This document shows, in pieces, positions 22,847 through 33,690 of a DNA stretch of 64,000 nt; within the stretch, counting starts at the first letter, position 1; the number at the start of each line of letters is the position of its first letter. The notes under the pieces were generated by a model. That model was not told the DNA's origin. It did no database searches and was given only the letters and a program-made list of their open reading frames with translations. The DNA is from Dendrolimus kikuchii (lineage: Eukaryota; Arthropoda; Insecta; Lepidoptera; Lasiocampidae), in contig CM034392.1 in NCBI GenBank assembly GCA_019925095.2, positions 2,859,501-2,923,500 on the forward strand, written 5' to 3'. The position numbers and the translations under genes are program-made.

Positions 22847-23498
22847 CTCTTGAATAAATATAACTTCACTCTTAAACTGACTTTATATTTTCACTTTTGT
22901 AAGTGTCTTTTTCTCGTACAAAATGGTCTCTCCTAACTGAATTCAAAAACCGTGTCTCTTTTTACATTTTTGAATTCCCACCAATGAGAGCGAGTTTTAT
23001 ATACATCTCTCATTGGTTAGTCGTATCTTTACGTCCTGGCTAACATAGGCATATAGGCATTGAATAACAATAACAAAAGTAGATCATTATGTAATTGATA
23101 AATTAAATTTAATTAAATAAATAAGAAAATTGAAATAGATATTTATATATAATTTATTTTATGATTAGAAATTATGATTTAAACATGAATGGAAAACATA
23201 GCGTAGATCAAAAGAATGTTGTTGCTATATTTTTCATAAGGTACCACTTGTCAAACGTCAAAAGTCAAATGCCAAAGATTGACCTTGAACTTGACCTACT
23301 TTTGTTTATGAATATGAATTACATTAAAATACAAGTTTTATTTATAATACGAAAGTTTCTGATAGAAATAAAAATGAAATTCCATAAATGTATAAACAAA
23401 TAATTGAGTTGGAAAACCGAGCGTGTGGTAACCAGGATCGTGGTATATTTTAAACAAATATAAAACTACAACTAAACGTGGTAAGTGCATCCACTACA
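22847..23498 (-). repeat. 3' LTR of the gypsy element, U5 end truncated
   Basis: On the minus strand the LTR begins TGTAGTGGATGCAC at 23498, just after the polypurine tract. It aligns base for base with 27524-28162 at an offset of 4677. It stops at 22847, lacking the 38 bases that the other LTR has at 27486-27523. Differences seen: A/T near 22877 and G/A near 22898. Confidence 0.93.
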
Positions 23499-23514
23499 CT
23501 ATTCCCCCCCTGAG
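23499..23514 (-). promoter_or_regulatory. Polypurine tract
   Basis: The minus strand reads CAGGGGGGGAATAG directly before the TG of the 3' LTR. It is the expected plus-strand primer for reverse transcription. Confidence 0.85.
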
Positions 23515-23528
23515 ACTGATGCTGGAAG

Positions 23529-26500
23529 CTAAGGTCGATAGTGATTCGTAAATTTTACTCTTCTTCCAGATTTGGTTCGTTTTTCAACGCTCGGTTGCGT
23601 CGAAGAATCGGGCAAGGTTGTGCCAGCGTCCTGTGTGTCATTCGACGGCGTGCTGATGTCATCCTTGGTCATATAGGCTGGCTTCACTCTATCAATGGAG
23701 ACTGTAGTCTCTTTGCCTTTGACCTGGATTTTAAAGATCTTCTTGCCGCGCTCCAAGACTTTATATGGCCCAGTATATGGCGGATCTAGTGGATGTCTCA
23801 CAGCATCATGGCGGAGGAATACAAAATTGCATGTAGCCAAGGTGTTTGGGATATAAAATGTCTTCTCCCCATGACGACTGGTTGGTGTAGGAGCCAGCCT
23901 CGCCATGTGTCGCCGCAGGCGTATGGTGAAGTTGGAGTAATCCATTGAGTGACAGGCAGATGGGTTGAAAAATTCGCCGGGTAGGCGAAGTGGTTCTCCG
24001 TATACGAGCTCTGCTGCCGAAGATTTTATGTCCTCCTTCCAAGCGCTGCGTATGCCCAGGAGTACTAGAGGAAGGGCTTCACTCCAGTTGGTGTCAGTAT
24101 GACATCTGATAGCCGCTTTTAGCTGACGATGTAGGCGTTCAACTATGCCATTGCACGTGGGGTGATATGCAGTCGTCGGGCGGTGCTGACTGCCGAGCAT
24201 AGCAGCCAACGAGTGGAAGAGGCTACTCTCAAACTGTTTGCCTCTGTCTGTAGTGATGCGCTGCGGACAACCAAAGCGAGATACCCAGCCTGCTATGAAG
24301 CTGCGGGCACATGTCTCAGCTGAGATATCTGATAAGGGATATGCCTCAGGCCAACGTGTAAACCTGTCGATGACTGTAAGGCAGTATCTGTAATCAGATG
24401 AAACAGGTAGTGGTCCTACTATGTCCATGTGGACATGTGCGAAGCGTTCAGTCGGAACCGGGAACGAGGGTATTGGTGAAACAGTGTGCCTGGAAATTTT
24501 ATTTTTCTGACATTCAATACATTCTCTAGTCCAGTTTCTGCAATCTTTCTTTATCCCATGCCATACGAAACGCTGGGTGATTAACTTGACAGTAGCCCTC
24601 GACCCTGGGTGGCTCAAGTTGTGAAGCGTGTTAAACACTTGCCTTCTAAATGGTGCTGTAATATAAGGCCGAGGGTTTGGCATGGATACATCACAAAATA
24701 GCATGTTCTGTGTGCCTTCCACTTTCACTCTTCTTAACTTGAGGCTGGAAGAGCCCAGGAGCTCTTGCAGTTCAGAATCATCATTCTGAGAATGTGCAAG
24801 TGCATTAAAATCGATGTTCTCTGTTAACAATTCCACTCGTGACAGACAATCAGCCACTATGTTGTCTTTTCCGGCCACATAACGAATGTCTGTTGTAAAC
24901 TGGCTAATGAAGTCCAAATATCTAAATTGTCTGGGTGAACACTTATCTTTATTTTGTTGGAAGGCATATGATAAGGGTTTGTGGTCTGTGAATATTGTGA
25001 AGTGTTTACCTTCGACCATGTGCCTGAAGTAGCGGATAGCTTTATAGATGGCGAGCAACTCCCGATCATATGGACTGTATTTCCTTTGTGCTGTGGACAA
25101 GCGGCGGGAAAAGAAGGCTAATGGCCTCCAGATGTTGCCTGAGGTCTTCTGTTGAAGTACTGCCCCCAACGCTGAGTCTGAGGCATCGGTGTGAATGGCC
25201 AATTCGGCTTCTGGGTTCGGATGTGCTAGCAAAGTTGCCCTCGATAAGCTAGTCTTACAGAGGTTGAAGGCTGCTGTCATCTCCGGTGTCATTAGCAAGT
25301 CTTTAGACCCTTTACGTTTCGGACCTGACAGTGCAGCATTTAGAGGTTCCTGTATTTTGGCTGCGTTAGGTATGAATCGGCGGTAGAAATTGAACATACC
25401 TAAGAACCGACGCATGCCTTTGACAGTTTTGGGTGGTGGGTACTCTTTTATTGCATGCACCTTCTCCTGTAGAGGACGTACACCTTCTGCCGAGACTTCA
25501 TGCCCCAAGAAGTTAATGTTTGACTGGCCAAACTCGCACTTAGCTGAATTGATTAGTATGCCATATTCAGACAGCCTCTGGAACAATTTATTTAAGTGGT
25601 CAAAATGCTGGTCTTCAGATTGTGAAAAACAAAGGATGTCGTCGAGGTAACCGTAGCAAAATGGCAGGCCTCTGAGCACCTCGTCCATGAACCTTTGAAA
25701 GGTTTGTGCAGCATTCCTGAGCCCAAAGGTCATGTATGGGAATTCGAATAATCCGAATGGGGTTGTAATTGCTGTCTTCTGTATGTCGTCTGGGTGTACA
25801 GGGATTTGGTTATATGCCTTAACTAAGTCTACCTTACTATATATCCTACTGCCGGCCAGTTGATGGGCAAAATCCTGTATATGTCGGATTGGGTAACAGT
25901 CGGGTATAGTCCTGGCATTCAGTGCCCGGTAATCACCACAAGGACGCCAACCATTATCCTTCTTCGGAGCAAGGTGGAGGGGAGATGCCCAAGGGCTTTC
26001 TGATGGACGTGCTGTACCGTCTGCCAGCATTGCTTCGAACTCCTTTTTGGCAATTTGGAGCCTATCTGGTGGTAGACGACGTGGGCGAGCAGAGATAGGT
26101 GGGCCTGGAGTAGTACGGATGTGGTGTACCGTATTATGATTAGTATGTCTTTTTGTACCTGCAGGTCTAGTTATGTCTGGGTACTCACGCAGCAGCTCAT
26201 GGTATCTTGAACCTCCACCTACTGCCTTAATAGAAGCAATAGCCGAAGTCTTCGCGGCAGATGTCGCTGTTGTGGAAAGCTGAGTAAGGCCATCAATAAG
26301 TCGATAATTCTTAAGATCTATTAATAAATTATAAAAACTTAAAAAATCTGCTCCGATTATTGGCTTACTGACATCGGCAACGACGAACTTCCATGTATAA
26401 GCACGTCGCAGTCCTAGGTTTAGGTTCAACTCCGTCCAACCGTAGGTGTGTATTGTACTGCCGTTGGCTGCGAAGAGCTGGTAGTCTGTCTTGCTGCGTT

Positions 26501-26714
26501 GCTGCTTGATGGCAGATCGAGGAAACACGCAAACATCAGAGCCTGTATCCACAAGAAATTGTAATTTAGTGTTGTGGTCTGTTACAAAGAGGCGGCGAGG
26601 GCTTTTAAGGCAGTCGTTAGCCGCTAATTCCGGCTGCCGTACGTGTTTTCCGAGTAAGTACAAGGAGATTGGCATCTGCGAGCTTTTCTGCCAAAACGAT
26701 TGTGGAAATAGCAA
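23529..26714 (-). CDS. pol: Gypsy Pol: protease, reverse transcriptase, RNase H, integrase
   Basis: An open frame of 1061 codons. Protease: FLVDTGSD, active Asp 56. Reverse transcriptase: SKVDLVKA (Asp 296) and the YLDD box at 356-359. RNase H: HTDAS (Asp 510), RELLA (Glu 552), FTDHKPL (Asp 577). Integrase: zinc finger H698, H702, C732, C735 and catalytic D764, D823, E859, a DD35E spacing; a GPY-type tail follows near 981. All motifs are intact, so a working polyprotein is plausible. The listed start is a TTG codon just after an in-frame TAA and lies within gag; pol is in the -1 frame to gag, so expression is probably by ribosomal frameshift, not by initiation there. The gag overlap is 26624-26714. 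It acts in cytoplasmic particles (reverse transcription) and in the nucleus (integration). Confidence 0.97.
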   Translation of the reverse strand: MLFPQSFWQKSSQMPISLYLLGKHVRQPELAANDCLKSPRRLFVTDHNTKLQFLVDTGSDVCVFPRSAIKQQRSKTDYQLFAANGSTIHTYGWTELNLNLGLRRAYTWKFVVADVSKPIIGADFLSFYNLLIDLKNYRLIDGLTQLSTTATSAAKTSAIASIKAVGGGSRYHELLREYPDITRPAGTKRHTNHNTVHHIRTTPGPPISARPRRLPPDRLQIAKKEFEAMLADGTARPSESPWASPLHLAPKKDNGWRPCGDYRALNARTIPDCYPIRHIQDFAHQLAGSRIYSKVDLVKAYNQIPVHPDDIQKTAITTPFGLFEFPYMTFGLRNAAQTFQRFMDEVLRGLPFCYGYLDDILCFSQSEDQHFDHLNKLFQRLSEYGILINSAKCEFGQSNINFLGHEVSAEGVRPLQEKVHAIKEYPPPKTVKGMRRFLGMFNFYRRFIPNAAKIQEPLNAALSGPKRKGSKDLLMTPEMTAAFNLCKTSLSRATLLAHPNPEAELAIHTDASDSALGAVLQQKTSGNIWRPLAFFSRRLSTAQRKYSPYDRELLAIYKAIRYFRHMVEGKHFTIFTDHKPLSYAFQQNKDKCSPRQFRYLDFISQFTTDIRYVAGKDNIVADCLSRVELLTENIDFNALAHSQNDDSELQELLGSSSLKLRRVKVEGTQNMLFCDVSMPNPRPYITAPFRRQVFNTLHNLSHPGSRATVKLITQRFVWHGIKKDCRNWTRECIECQKNKISRHTVSPIPSFPVPTERFAHVHMDIVGPLPVSSDYRYCLTVIDRFTRWPEAYPLSDISAETCARSFIAGWVSRFGCPQRITTDRGKQFESSLFHSLAAMLGSQHRPTTAYHPTCNGIVERLHRQLKAAIRCHTDTNWSEALPLVLLGIRSAWKEDIKSSAAELVYGEPLRLPGEFFNPSACHSMDYSNFTIRLRRHMARLAPTPTSRHGEKTFYIPNTLATCNFVFLRHDAVRHPLDPPYTGPYKVLERGKKIFKIQVKGKETTVSIDRVKPAYMTKDDISTPSNDTQDAGTTLPDSSTQPSVEKRTKSGRRVKFTNHYRP

Positions 26715-27460
26715 TAATTCTTATTGAACCGATCTGATGACCGTCTACGTGCAGTTGGCTTTCGCTGATATCTCTCAGATGAGCGAGATCGAGACCTTGA
26801 GCGTACCTGACTCTGGAGGGAAGCTACCTGTCGCGACAGCTCTGCCATTTGCCGGGTGAGCTCGCTTATTTCGCTGCTCGAACTAGTGCTAGCCACCATA
26901 GGTGATGGTGGGGCTATTTCGTGGACCCTGTCTGCTAAATCTGCAACAGATTCGAGTGGTAAGTTAGGTTGTGATGCTATTGCCGTCTGAATGTTTACAG
27001 GAAGACGGCTTGACCATAGTGTGGCCATGAACGACTCGGGTAGACTCTGTCCTGCCAACGCTTGTAAGTGGCGAAGAAACTGGGACGGTTTCCGGTCGCC
27101 CAATTCCTCATGCATAAGAAGTTGTTGCACTCTCTTCCCTTGTGAGGCGGAGAGACGCTTAACAAGTTCGGTTTTTAATTTCCCAAACTTGTTCTCTGCT
27201 GGGGGGGATGTAATAATATCCTTAACTTCTGCTGCATACCTGTGGTCAAGCTGAGATATAACGTGGTAAAATTTAGTAGCATCCGCCGTTATACCGGATA
27301 ACACGAATTGTCCTTCCACTTGGGCGAACCATAAAGCTGGCTCTTCTGGCCAAAAAGGTGGCAATCTTACCCCAATCCTGCACACTGTTTCATCTGTTTC
27401 GGCGGACGTTTCTGGGGCGCGAATAGTTGTACCTTTACCATCCATTGTATTTGATTGCAT
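26624..27460 (-). CDS. gag: Gypsy Gag with CHCC zinc finger
   Basis: 278 codons from an ATG at 27458-27460, only about 10 bases past the primer site. The N-terminal half ([57 protein letters not shown]) has the usual capsid-like order of insect gypsy Gag. A Ser/Arg-rich basic stretch follows at about 217-245. It ends with the finger [18 protein letters not shown] (Cys-x2-His-x9-Cys-x3-Cys), the form typical of CsRn1-type elements instead of the CCHC knuckle. It should form the particle shell and bind element RNA. No stop or frameshift interrupts it before the pol overlap. Confidence 0.95.
   Translation of the reverse strand: MQSNTMDGKGTTIRAPETSAETDETVCRIGVRLPPFWPEEPALWFAQVEGQFVLSGITADATKFYHVISQLDHRYAAEVKDIITSPPAENKFGKLKTELVKRLSASQGKRVQQLLMHEELGDRKPSQFLRHLQALAGQSLPESFMATLWSSRLPVNIQTAIASQPNLPLESVADLADRVHEIAPPSPMVASTSSSSEISELTRQMAELSRQVASLQSQVRSRSRSRSSERYQRKPTARRRSSDRFNKNYCYFHNRFGRKARRCQSPCTYSENTYGSRN
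26680..26690 (-). promoter_or_regulatory. Candidate -1 frameshift region in the gag/pol overlap
   Basis: Within the overlap the minus strand reads AGA AAA GCT in the gag frame, the only A4 run upstream of the last third. It is not a canonical X-XXY-YYZ heptamer. The position follows from frame arithmetic; the mechanism is inferred. Confidence 0.35.
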
Positions 27461-27466
27461 TGTTCT

Positions 27467-27484
27467 TTAAGTCGGTGGTCACCA
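27467..27484 (-). promoter_or_regulatory. Primer binding site, tRNA-Trp-like
   Basis: The minus strand reads TGGTGACCACCGACTT. The recalled tRNA-Trp complement is TGGTGACCCCGACGTGA, so this matches with one extra A. It lies one base past the LTR's terminal CA. Confidence 0.75.
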
Positions 27485-27485
27485 A

Positions 27486-28162
27486 TGAAGAGTGTGCTAT
27501 GATATTATATTTGTGATGTAAGGCTCTTGAATAAATATAACTTCACTCTTAAACTGACTTTTTATTTTCACTTTTGTAAGTATCTTTTTCTCGTACAAAA
27601 TGGTCTCTCCTAACTGAATTCAAAAACCGTGTCTCTTTTTACATTTTTGAATTCCCACCAATGAGAGCGAGTTTTATATACATCTCTCATTGGTTAGTCG
27701 TATCTTTACGTCCTGGCTAACATAGGCATATAGGCATTGAATAACAATAACAAAAGTAGATCATTATGTAATTGATAAATTAAATTTAATTAAATAAATA
27801 AGAAAATTGAAATAGATATTTATATATAATTTATTTTATGATTAGAAATTATGATTTAAACATGAATGGAAAACATAGCGTAGATCAAAAGAATGTTGTT
27901 GCTATATTTTTCATAAGGTACCACTTGTCAAACGTCAAAAGTCAAATGCCAAAGATTGACCTTGAACTTGACCTACTTTTGTTTATGAATATGAATTACA
28001 TTAAAATACAAGTTTTATTTATAATACGAAAGTTTCTGATAGAAATAAAAATGAAATTCCATAAATGTATAAACAAATAATTGAGTTGGAAAACCGAGCG
28101 TGTGGTAACCAGGATCGTGGTATATTTTAAACAAATATAAAACTACAACTAAACGTGGTAAG
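27486..28162 (-). repeat. 5' LTR of the gypsy element, U3 end truncated
   Basis: It ends CTCTTCA just before the primer site. At its outer end it stops at 28162 and lacks the 13 bases TGTAGTGGATGCA that begin the other LTR. An 80-codon plus-strand ORF inside both LTRs (23161-23403 and 27838-28080) is identical in the two but is probably incidental. Confidence 0.93.
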
Positions 28163-28281
28163 AAGAGAGCAGCAGCGCCTTTGTAGCACCTTTGGTGTTG
28201 CAAATGTCCATAGGCGATGGTAATCGCTTTCCATCAAGTGAGCCGTCTGCCTGTCTGCTGAACTCCTGCAATAAAAAAAAA
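28163..28281 (+). mobile_element. SINE-1 copy, 5'-truncated, abutting the gypsy LTR
   Basis: It starts AAGAGAGCAGCAGCGCC, mid-family, immediately after the cut LTR end, and runs to CTCCTGCAATAAAAAAAAA. The missing head is not found at the other gypsy flank. Confidence 0.85.
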
Positions 28282-28371
28282 CTAGGGATACTAAAACCCC
28301 TTTTTATTGATAACGCAGGTGCAATGTTTTTGGACACCATCCACGGGCCTTTCGGGAGAAGCAGGAATAAG

Positions 28372-28625
28372 GCCCGCATGACGGCCTCTGTGGTTGAGCG
28401 GGCTAAGCCTTTGCCGGCGTATCTCACTGCAACGCAGAGGTTCCGGGTTCGATTCTTGGTATAGTAAATATCGGAAACGTATTTTCTCCGTTATTTACTA
28501 TGGTCTGGGTGTCTAGGATCGGCCCCAGAGTAGTCCGTTGTATATTATCCATAACACAAGCGTAACTTGCTTAATTTGGGGATGTACAATGTGTGTGTTT
28601 GTCTGCCGATTATTATAAATAAATA
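28372..28625 (+). mobile_element. SINE-2, tRNA-type SINE
   Basis: It has a pol III A box (TGGTTGAGCGGG, 28391-28402) and B box (GGGTTCGATTC, 28445-28455) at tRNA spacing. A unique body (CGGCCCCAGAGTAGTCCG, CACAAGCGTAACTTGC) follows, and it ends TAAATAAATAAAAAA. A second, inverted copy is at 39238-39492. Confidence 0.85.
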
Positions 28626-28880
28626 AAAAATATATTATCGAGGATGTGTAGAATTCTCAGCGACCGGTTCTCCACGCTCACTTCTAAAGCGAAGCTGTCC
28701 CGAGAATCAGACGCCGAACTACCCACTAAATTAAACCTGCGCCCCATTTATAGCGGATCACGGGATCTCGCACCGAGTAATTGCACCTTAACGCCCCTAC
28801 GGTCTGTAACTGAGTCACCCCGGGGAGCAGAGTGCCCTACTTCGTACAGCAGGGGGGGATGTCCCCCCCCCCTGTAACGG
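28626..28880 (-). mobile_element. R1L 3' end, minus strand
   Basis: The minus strand has a short C run, TGCTGTACGAAGTAGGG, the R1L box CTCTGCTCCCCGGGGTG (28811-28850), then GAGCGTGGAGAACCGGTCGC and CCTCGATAATATATTTTTT. It parallels 9581-9775. Its tail meets the SINE-2 tail head-on near 28626. Confidence 0.7.
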
Positions 28881-28984
28881 TAACTAAGGAAGAAGATGCG
28901 CGTAGCGGCGCCAGGGATACTAAAACCCCTGGCTGGTCCTCGAACATTCACCTTCAGCCCGGATGGGACCTTAGTTACTCTGAC

Positions 28985-29285
28985 TCAATATGAATAGGAC
29001 CGATAGTGGTTATCACACTCGCGTCACAGACTCGAAAGGTGCAAGTTGGAAACCTAACAGGAAAACATGCGCCACTGGGTATTTTTTGACCTAATATGCA
29101 TATTGTTACAATTACACGTGCTAACGTGAAGGATAACATCGTGATGACACCTGCACATCGAGATAACGGATGTGTCAAAACCGCCAATACGCCTCGGACA
29201 AGCGTCACGGGTATACTGTGCGGTTCCCCTGTAAATGAGATGCCAGATCTTATCAGTGAAGCTTTTATGGGCTGTTATTATTATT
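28985..29285 (+). mobile_element. SINE-3, diverged tRNA-type copy
   Basis: CATATTGTTACAATTA, CACGTGCTAA, CATCGTGATG, CGAGATAAC and TTTATGGGCTG follow the order of 44455-44745. The A box is recognisable (AGTGGTTATCACACTCG) and the B box is decayed. Confidence 0.7.
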
Positions 29286-29289
29286 TATT

Positions 29290-29725
29290 TTTCATTCCTC
29301 ATATTCAAAAAGTATGCTTCGAGTTGCCTGATCATAGGGATGAAAACAGTACTTTTGAATTAATGAATGAGAACTTTTTATTGTTCACCATAAACTTAAA
29401 TCTCCACAGTTAAAATGGATACGTGTGCATTAGAACTACGGCCTTACCGTTTATAGTGATCTCTTCTAGGCAAGCCAGTGTCTAAGGAGATTTTAAAGAA
29501 AAAATAGTTGGTTACGCGAATTGGTAATTGTTACCTATATTCATTCCCCTTAGTTGTAAAACCACAATGATGGAAATATAGCTGCACAGAACACAAGGAA
29601 ATACAGGCAGTTATATAAAGGAAGGCTGGCACAGTACCTTGGCGTAGTGAAGCGATGGTTTTATGCAGTAATGCCGTCTCCTTTCTTCTAAACCATCCAT
29701 CATCATCAACACCAACTGAAAAGTT
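29290..29725. other. No gene recognised
   Basis: AT-rich sequence with no clear repeat partner. Positions 29640-29690 (GGCGTAGTGAAGCGATGG) match nothing I know. Confidence 0.4.
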
Positions 29726-29729
29726 TTCA

Positions 29730-29925
29730 TGTCACAACAGTTAAACAATAAATTATGACACCACACAAAGTCACAAACACATAACTAACAATAAAACTTA
29801 TACACATACTCAAACCAACGCGCACTACCATCGCATTGCATTACACGCACACTCCACAAACAAACCAAGACACACAAAGAGCCTAAAAATTAATAACCCA
29901 GGCACAGAAAAAAAAAAACATCAGA
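29730..29925 (+). repeat. Repeat C copy
   Basis: ACAATAAATTATGACACCACA, CAACGCGCACTACCA and TTGCATTACACGCACACT recur in order at 42463-42720 and 52903-53027. It has no ORF and a strikingly C/A-rich plus strand. It ends in an A-run at 29910-29920. Class unknown. Confidence 0.65.
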
Positions 29926-29969
29926 GACGAATTATCTGCTAGTATATTCTCTGAAGTTTCACCTCTACT

Positions 29970-30122
29970 ACGTTTTATTTATGGCGTGATTTCAGCAGAC
30001 AGGCAGACGCCCCACTTGATGGAAAGCGGTTACCATCGCCTATGGACATTTGTAACACCGAAAGCGTTGCCGCGTTCTAAAGGCGGACTGTAACCTGGCC
30101 ACTAATGCTGGAACACAGCTCA
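29970..30122 (-). mobile_element. SINE-1 copy, 5'-truncated
   Basis: From TTTATTTATGGCGTGATTTC through ACTAATGCTGGAACACAGCT; the head is missing and a small internal deletion lies near 30070. Confidence 0.75.
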
Positions 30123-30434
30123 TGCCAATGATATCTTAAAAATAAGAACAAGAGAACATAATTAGTACAATTCTTCCACTCTTCGGTTTCTGAATCCTTA
30201 TAATTATATCTGAATACAGCGAATTACATAATCATTGCCATGAGACCTGTTAATTACGAGTGGGCCGCTCAAGACGCACGCCTAATTTATTTCTAAACCC
30301 TCGTATTATAAGTTATAACGTTTATAACCCTGCATCATGTATACTTAGAAGTTAAGTGACCGCCATAAATATATAAAGCATTATATACGGCTAGTCTTCA
30401 TATACGAAATTTGAGTGACCGGCATTGTACAAAA

Positions 30435-31211
30435 TCTTATACTTATATATAAAGCTGAAGAGTTTGTTTGTTTGAACGCGCTAATCTCAGGAACCGCTGG
30501 TCCGATTTGAAAAATTCTTTCAGTGTTGAATAGTACATTTATTGACGAAGGCTATAGGCTATATTATATGTTCAAAAAAATTAGAGATCCTTACTAAAAG
30601 TCCAATAATGTAACTCAAGGTGTAAAAAAATGACCCGAAAAAATCCTTACACGGCGTGCGCTGCGAAAACTATTGATTATAGAACAAAACAATGTACTAC
30701 CACTTTGCATAACATACAATTGTCTACAAAAAATATCGCGTAACCATATGTCTAACTATTGTAGTTATCTCACAATAAGTGGAAAACACTTTTTTATTTT
30801 TTTAAATAATTAAAATGCTGTCGCTTCAAAAACTCTTTATTTTGTACCTTGGTATTAATCCTTATCAAAATAAATTACTCCATATTGAAGACGAATTCAA
30901 TACATTTCTAGAACTTTTTGAATTATTCAATTCGGACGTTTCATTCAAAAGATATCGCGATATTTAAAATGTAAGTATTAGTGTTGTAGCCAAATATACT
31001 AATATTGTTTGATTGAACGCGCTAATCTCAGGAACTACGAGTCTGATTTGAAAAATTCTTTCAGTGTTGGATAGCCCATTTATCGAGGAAGGCTATAGGC
31101 TATATATCATCACGCTAAGACCAATAGGAGCGGAGCACCAATGAAGAATATTTCAAAATCGGAGGGTTTTGAAAGCAAATTCCACGCGGACGACGTCGCG
31201 GGCACAGCTAG
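30435..31211 (+). mobile_element. Non-autonomous Helitron with internal duplication
   Basis: It starts A|TCTTATACTTATATATAAAG at 30435 and ends CGGGCACAGCTAG|T at 31211. An imperfect hairpin (CGCGGACGACGTCGCG) lies about 10 bases before the CTAG. An A/T target and no duplication are the Helitron pattern. The block GAACGCGCTAATCTCAGGAA..AGTGTTG occurs twice (from 30475 and from 31016), so two copies may be fused. No Rep/helicase. Confidence 0.7.
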
Positions 31212-31311
31212 TTCCCTTTCCTGACTAGTTTTGATTTATTCACACACAAATTTAAAAAATGCTTCACTCAATACCGTCTGTACTTTTATTTCCTCTGGGA
31301 TTCGAAGCATT

Positions 31312-31624
31312 TTTTATCCGTGCAGGAACGGAGAAAGAATAGGTACAATTTCCTGCGACCGGGCGGCCTGTCGTAAGAGGCGACAAAACAACCCACAGCC
31401 AGGTGGTAGGGCATTTGCCCGACTGGATGGCTACCACCCCTGGTCTAAAGTATGTCGCCATAACAACCTTGAGTTGTGTTCCGGCATTAGTGACCGGGTT
31501 CCAGCCTCCCTTTAAGAGAGCAGCAGCGCATTTGTAGCACCTTTGATGTTGCAATTATCCATAGGCGTTGGTAACCACTTTCCAACGAGTGGGCCGTTGC
31601 TGAACTCATGTAATAAAAAAAAAA
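31312..31624 (+). mobile_element. SINE-1 copy, near full length
   Basis: From TTTTTATCCGTGCAGGAACGG to CTCATGTAATAAAAAAAAAA. About ten bases of the usual CTGCCTGTCTGC segment are deleted near 31592. Confidence 0.87.
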
Positions 31625-31999
31625 TGGTCAAGTGTATATATGTTTCAAGCACACTAAAAGGTACTAGTGTTGAAGAAATTCCTCCATTTATGCCACTTAA
31701 CTACTGAAGTTTAAAAAGTTATTGCAAATTAGACTTTAATTATGTCCAAAGTGTGACACATTCCAAGTTTTAGTCCACACTCAATACGGCATAGACCAAC
31801 TAAACCGCAGCAGCAGTTCTATGTATTATGCGAAACTTATGTTAGAACGTGTCAGTCTCGGCGGCTGCAAATTAGTTTAGTTGGCGCCTCATTGTTACTA
31901 CTAGAAATGTTCGCAGTCGCCGCTTGCAGTGGAAATGTGATTTAGTATAGGAATTTAAGGATATAATTTCACTAGAATTGTGCACAATTCGCTAGTCTA

Positions 32000-32185
32000 G
32001 CTTCTAACGAGTAAAAAATCCCGTGTCGTGTTTGTGGTCGAACTCCTCCGAAACGGCTTAACCGATTTTAATGATTTTTTTTTGTATATTTGGTAGGTAT
32101 GAGAACAGGTAGTAAAGTATTTTATACCCTCCTACAGTTTTTTTATGGTAGAACAATGTTTGCCGGGTCAGCAAGTCTATAATAT
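32000..32185 (+). mobile_element. Helitron 3'-end fragment
   Basis: CGAAACGGCTTAACCGATTTT..GTTTGCCGGGTCAGCAAGT resembles the end of CTAG-type Helitrons, with AAG for TAG at the terminus. The same phrase, inverted, occurs inside the Helitron at 47790-48489. Confidence 0.5.
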
Positions 32186-32319
32186 TATAAAATTCTAAAC
32201 ATGTCGTGTCTGTACATTAGAGCTATTAAAAAAAAAATTCAACTGGAATAGGCTATATGAACGTGGAGAACGTGATGCAATTTATTTAGAGATTTTTTAA
32301 AATTTATTGTCCAATATAT

Positions 32320-32762
32320 TGTTACGAGTTGCAGGACTCGAATTAAAATGCCGTTAGAATTACTATAAAATTTATTAGAACTATACAAACACGTATAACA
32401 CAGGTACAAATATAACTGAACACAACCAGTTCAAACGTAATGCACGATTCTATAACACGCGCAAAATCCGTCATCCGTTATCGCTCGACTGCCTCACCCC
32501 TCCGTTGGGGCATTGTTTTATACTGTACAAATACAATATGTCTGCTCGACCGCTTGAACTGAATTTCTAAGAATCACACCTGGCTAATGACTACCATAAA
32601 GATTACAAGGTACACAATGGGCTGTTTTTCCAATCGCAAATTTTACACACAAAGTAAACAAAAGAAGGCGGTCCTAAAATAGTTTCAATGTTATTAGCTC
32701 ATACGCCGACGGGTAATAAATGTGCTTTGTTTCCAGATATGCAGGTGGCCCAAATTGAAACG
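32320..32762 (-). mobile_element. LTR-A solo LTR, right end eroded
   Basis: TGTTACGAGTTGCAGGACTC begins at 32320 after ATAT (32316-32319). The body matches the reverse complement of 45723-46188. The right terminus is degenerate but is followed by ATAT near 32763. In LTR sense (minus) there is an AATAAA-type signal near the low-coordinate end. Confidence 0.7.
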
Positions 32763-32775
32763 ATATATACATTCA

Positions 32776-32978
32776 CTAGCTGTCCCGACAGACGTTGTTC
32801 TGCTCTGAAGAAATAAAATTTAGAACCCGAATGCAGCGCCACCTACCGGGTCCAATTGTGAATCTAAACCATCCTCGAATCCACTTGAACACACACAAAA
32901 AAATTCATTCAAATCGGTCCAGCCGTTTAGGAAGAGTTCACTGTCAACACACGTACAGAAGGATTATATATATAAAGA
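32776..32978 (-). mobile_element. Small Helitron, 203 bp
   Basis: The minus strand starts TCTTTATATATATAATCC at 32978 and ends CTAG at 32776-32779, with the hairpin CAGA..CGTCTG just inside. It carries the shared GCGCCACCTACCGGGTCC block. Confidence 0.68.
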
Positions 32979-33029
32979 TATACATTAAAAGATTCATCTC
33001 TGGCTCAGAAAGCTCATGGGGTTTTCTTG

Positions 33030-33257
33030 CCGCAGAGAGTCGTGTAGAAAATACATTAGGTTATGATACATAGTGCCATTTTAAAAAATGTCTGTTTGTT
33101 AGGGATTCACGTAAAAATTACTAAGCCGATTTCGATGCGGTTTTCGCTGATCGACAGAAAATTCTTAGACTTAAAATCTACGCTAATTTTTATCGTGGGA
33201 ATCCCGCGGGAATTTTTGCAAGAGCGGTTTATAGTTGTTCGGCTGCATAAAAATTAG
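33030..33257 (+). repeat. Interspersed repeat, same family as 61-147 and 52520-52745
   Basis: GGGATTCACGTAAAAATTACT, GATGCGGTTTTCGCTGATCG and GGGAATCCCGCGGGAA recur inverted at 52520-52645. Termini not placed. Confidence 0.6.
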
Positions 33258-33454
33258 CTATTTTTTTTTCAATCAATCAATATCTTTATTTGCAAGAATG
33301 TAGTTTATACAGGTGTTATACAAATGTAGAAGCACAGTACATTCTACCACATAGTGGTGTACAAAATGAATTAAATATTACAATAAAATTAAAATTATAA
33401 TTTACATAAATATTCTAATTTATAAAAAAATGTCAATTTTTGGTAATATACATA

Positions 33455-33690
33455 TTTTTTTTAATGCATGAGATCTGCAGACAGGCAGACGGCCCACTTG
33501 ATGGAAAGCGGTTAACATCGCCTATGGACATTTGCAACATCAAAGTTGCTACAAATGCGCTGCTGCTCTCTTAAGAGAAACTGGAACCTGGGCACTAATG
33601 CCGGAACACAACACTCAAGGTTGTTATGGCGACATACTTTAGATCAGGGGTGGTAGCCATCCAGTCGGGCAAATGCCCTACCACCTGGCA
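33455..33690 (-). mobile_element. SINE-1 copy, 5'-truncated, inside a LINE
   Basis: From TTTTTTTTAATGCATGAGATC to CATTTGCCC on the family's sense strand, beginning at GCCAGGTGGTAGGGC. The host sequence resumes at AAATAATAATATG. Confidence 0.82.

Larger units (their letters stand above)
22847..28162 (-). mobile_element. Ty3/gypsy LTR retrotransposon, CsRn1-like
   Basis: In minus-strand order it has a 5' LTR (27486-28162), tRNA-Trp-like primer site, gag, -1-frame pol, polypurine tract and 3' LTR (22847-23498). Both ORFs are open and all catalytic residues are present. The LTRs share 639 aligned bases with two differences seen, so the copy is young. The clade call rests on the CHCC Gag finger (C-x2-H..C-x3-C with FG) and the Trp primer, both known for CsRn1/Kabuki elements. 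No env-like ORF is present. The outer LTR ends are truncated and no target duplication is visible. Confidence 0.95.

Noticed and set aside
23161..23403. 80-codon ORF identical in both gypsy LTRs
   Set aside because: Identity reflects LTR identity. It is antisense to the element and of AT-driven composition.
22847..28162. Endogenous retrovirus with an envelope gene
   Set aside because: No third ORF lies between the integrase tail and the polypurine tract; pol ends within about 30 bases of it.
28372..28460. tRNA gene at the SINE-2 head
   Set aside because: A and B boxes are present but there is no clean acceptor stem or anticodon arm, and the unit continues into a SINE body and A-tail with a second genomic copy.
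29730..29925. CRISPR-like or satellite array in the C/A-rich Repeat C
   Set aside because: No regular spacing of repeated units; it is one interspersed family found three times.
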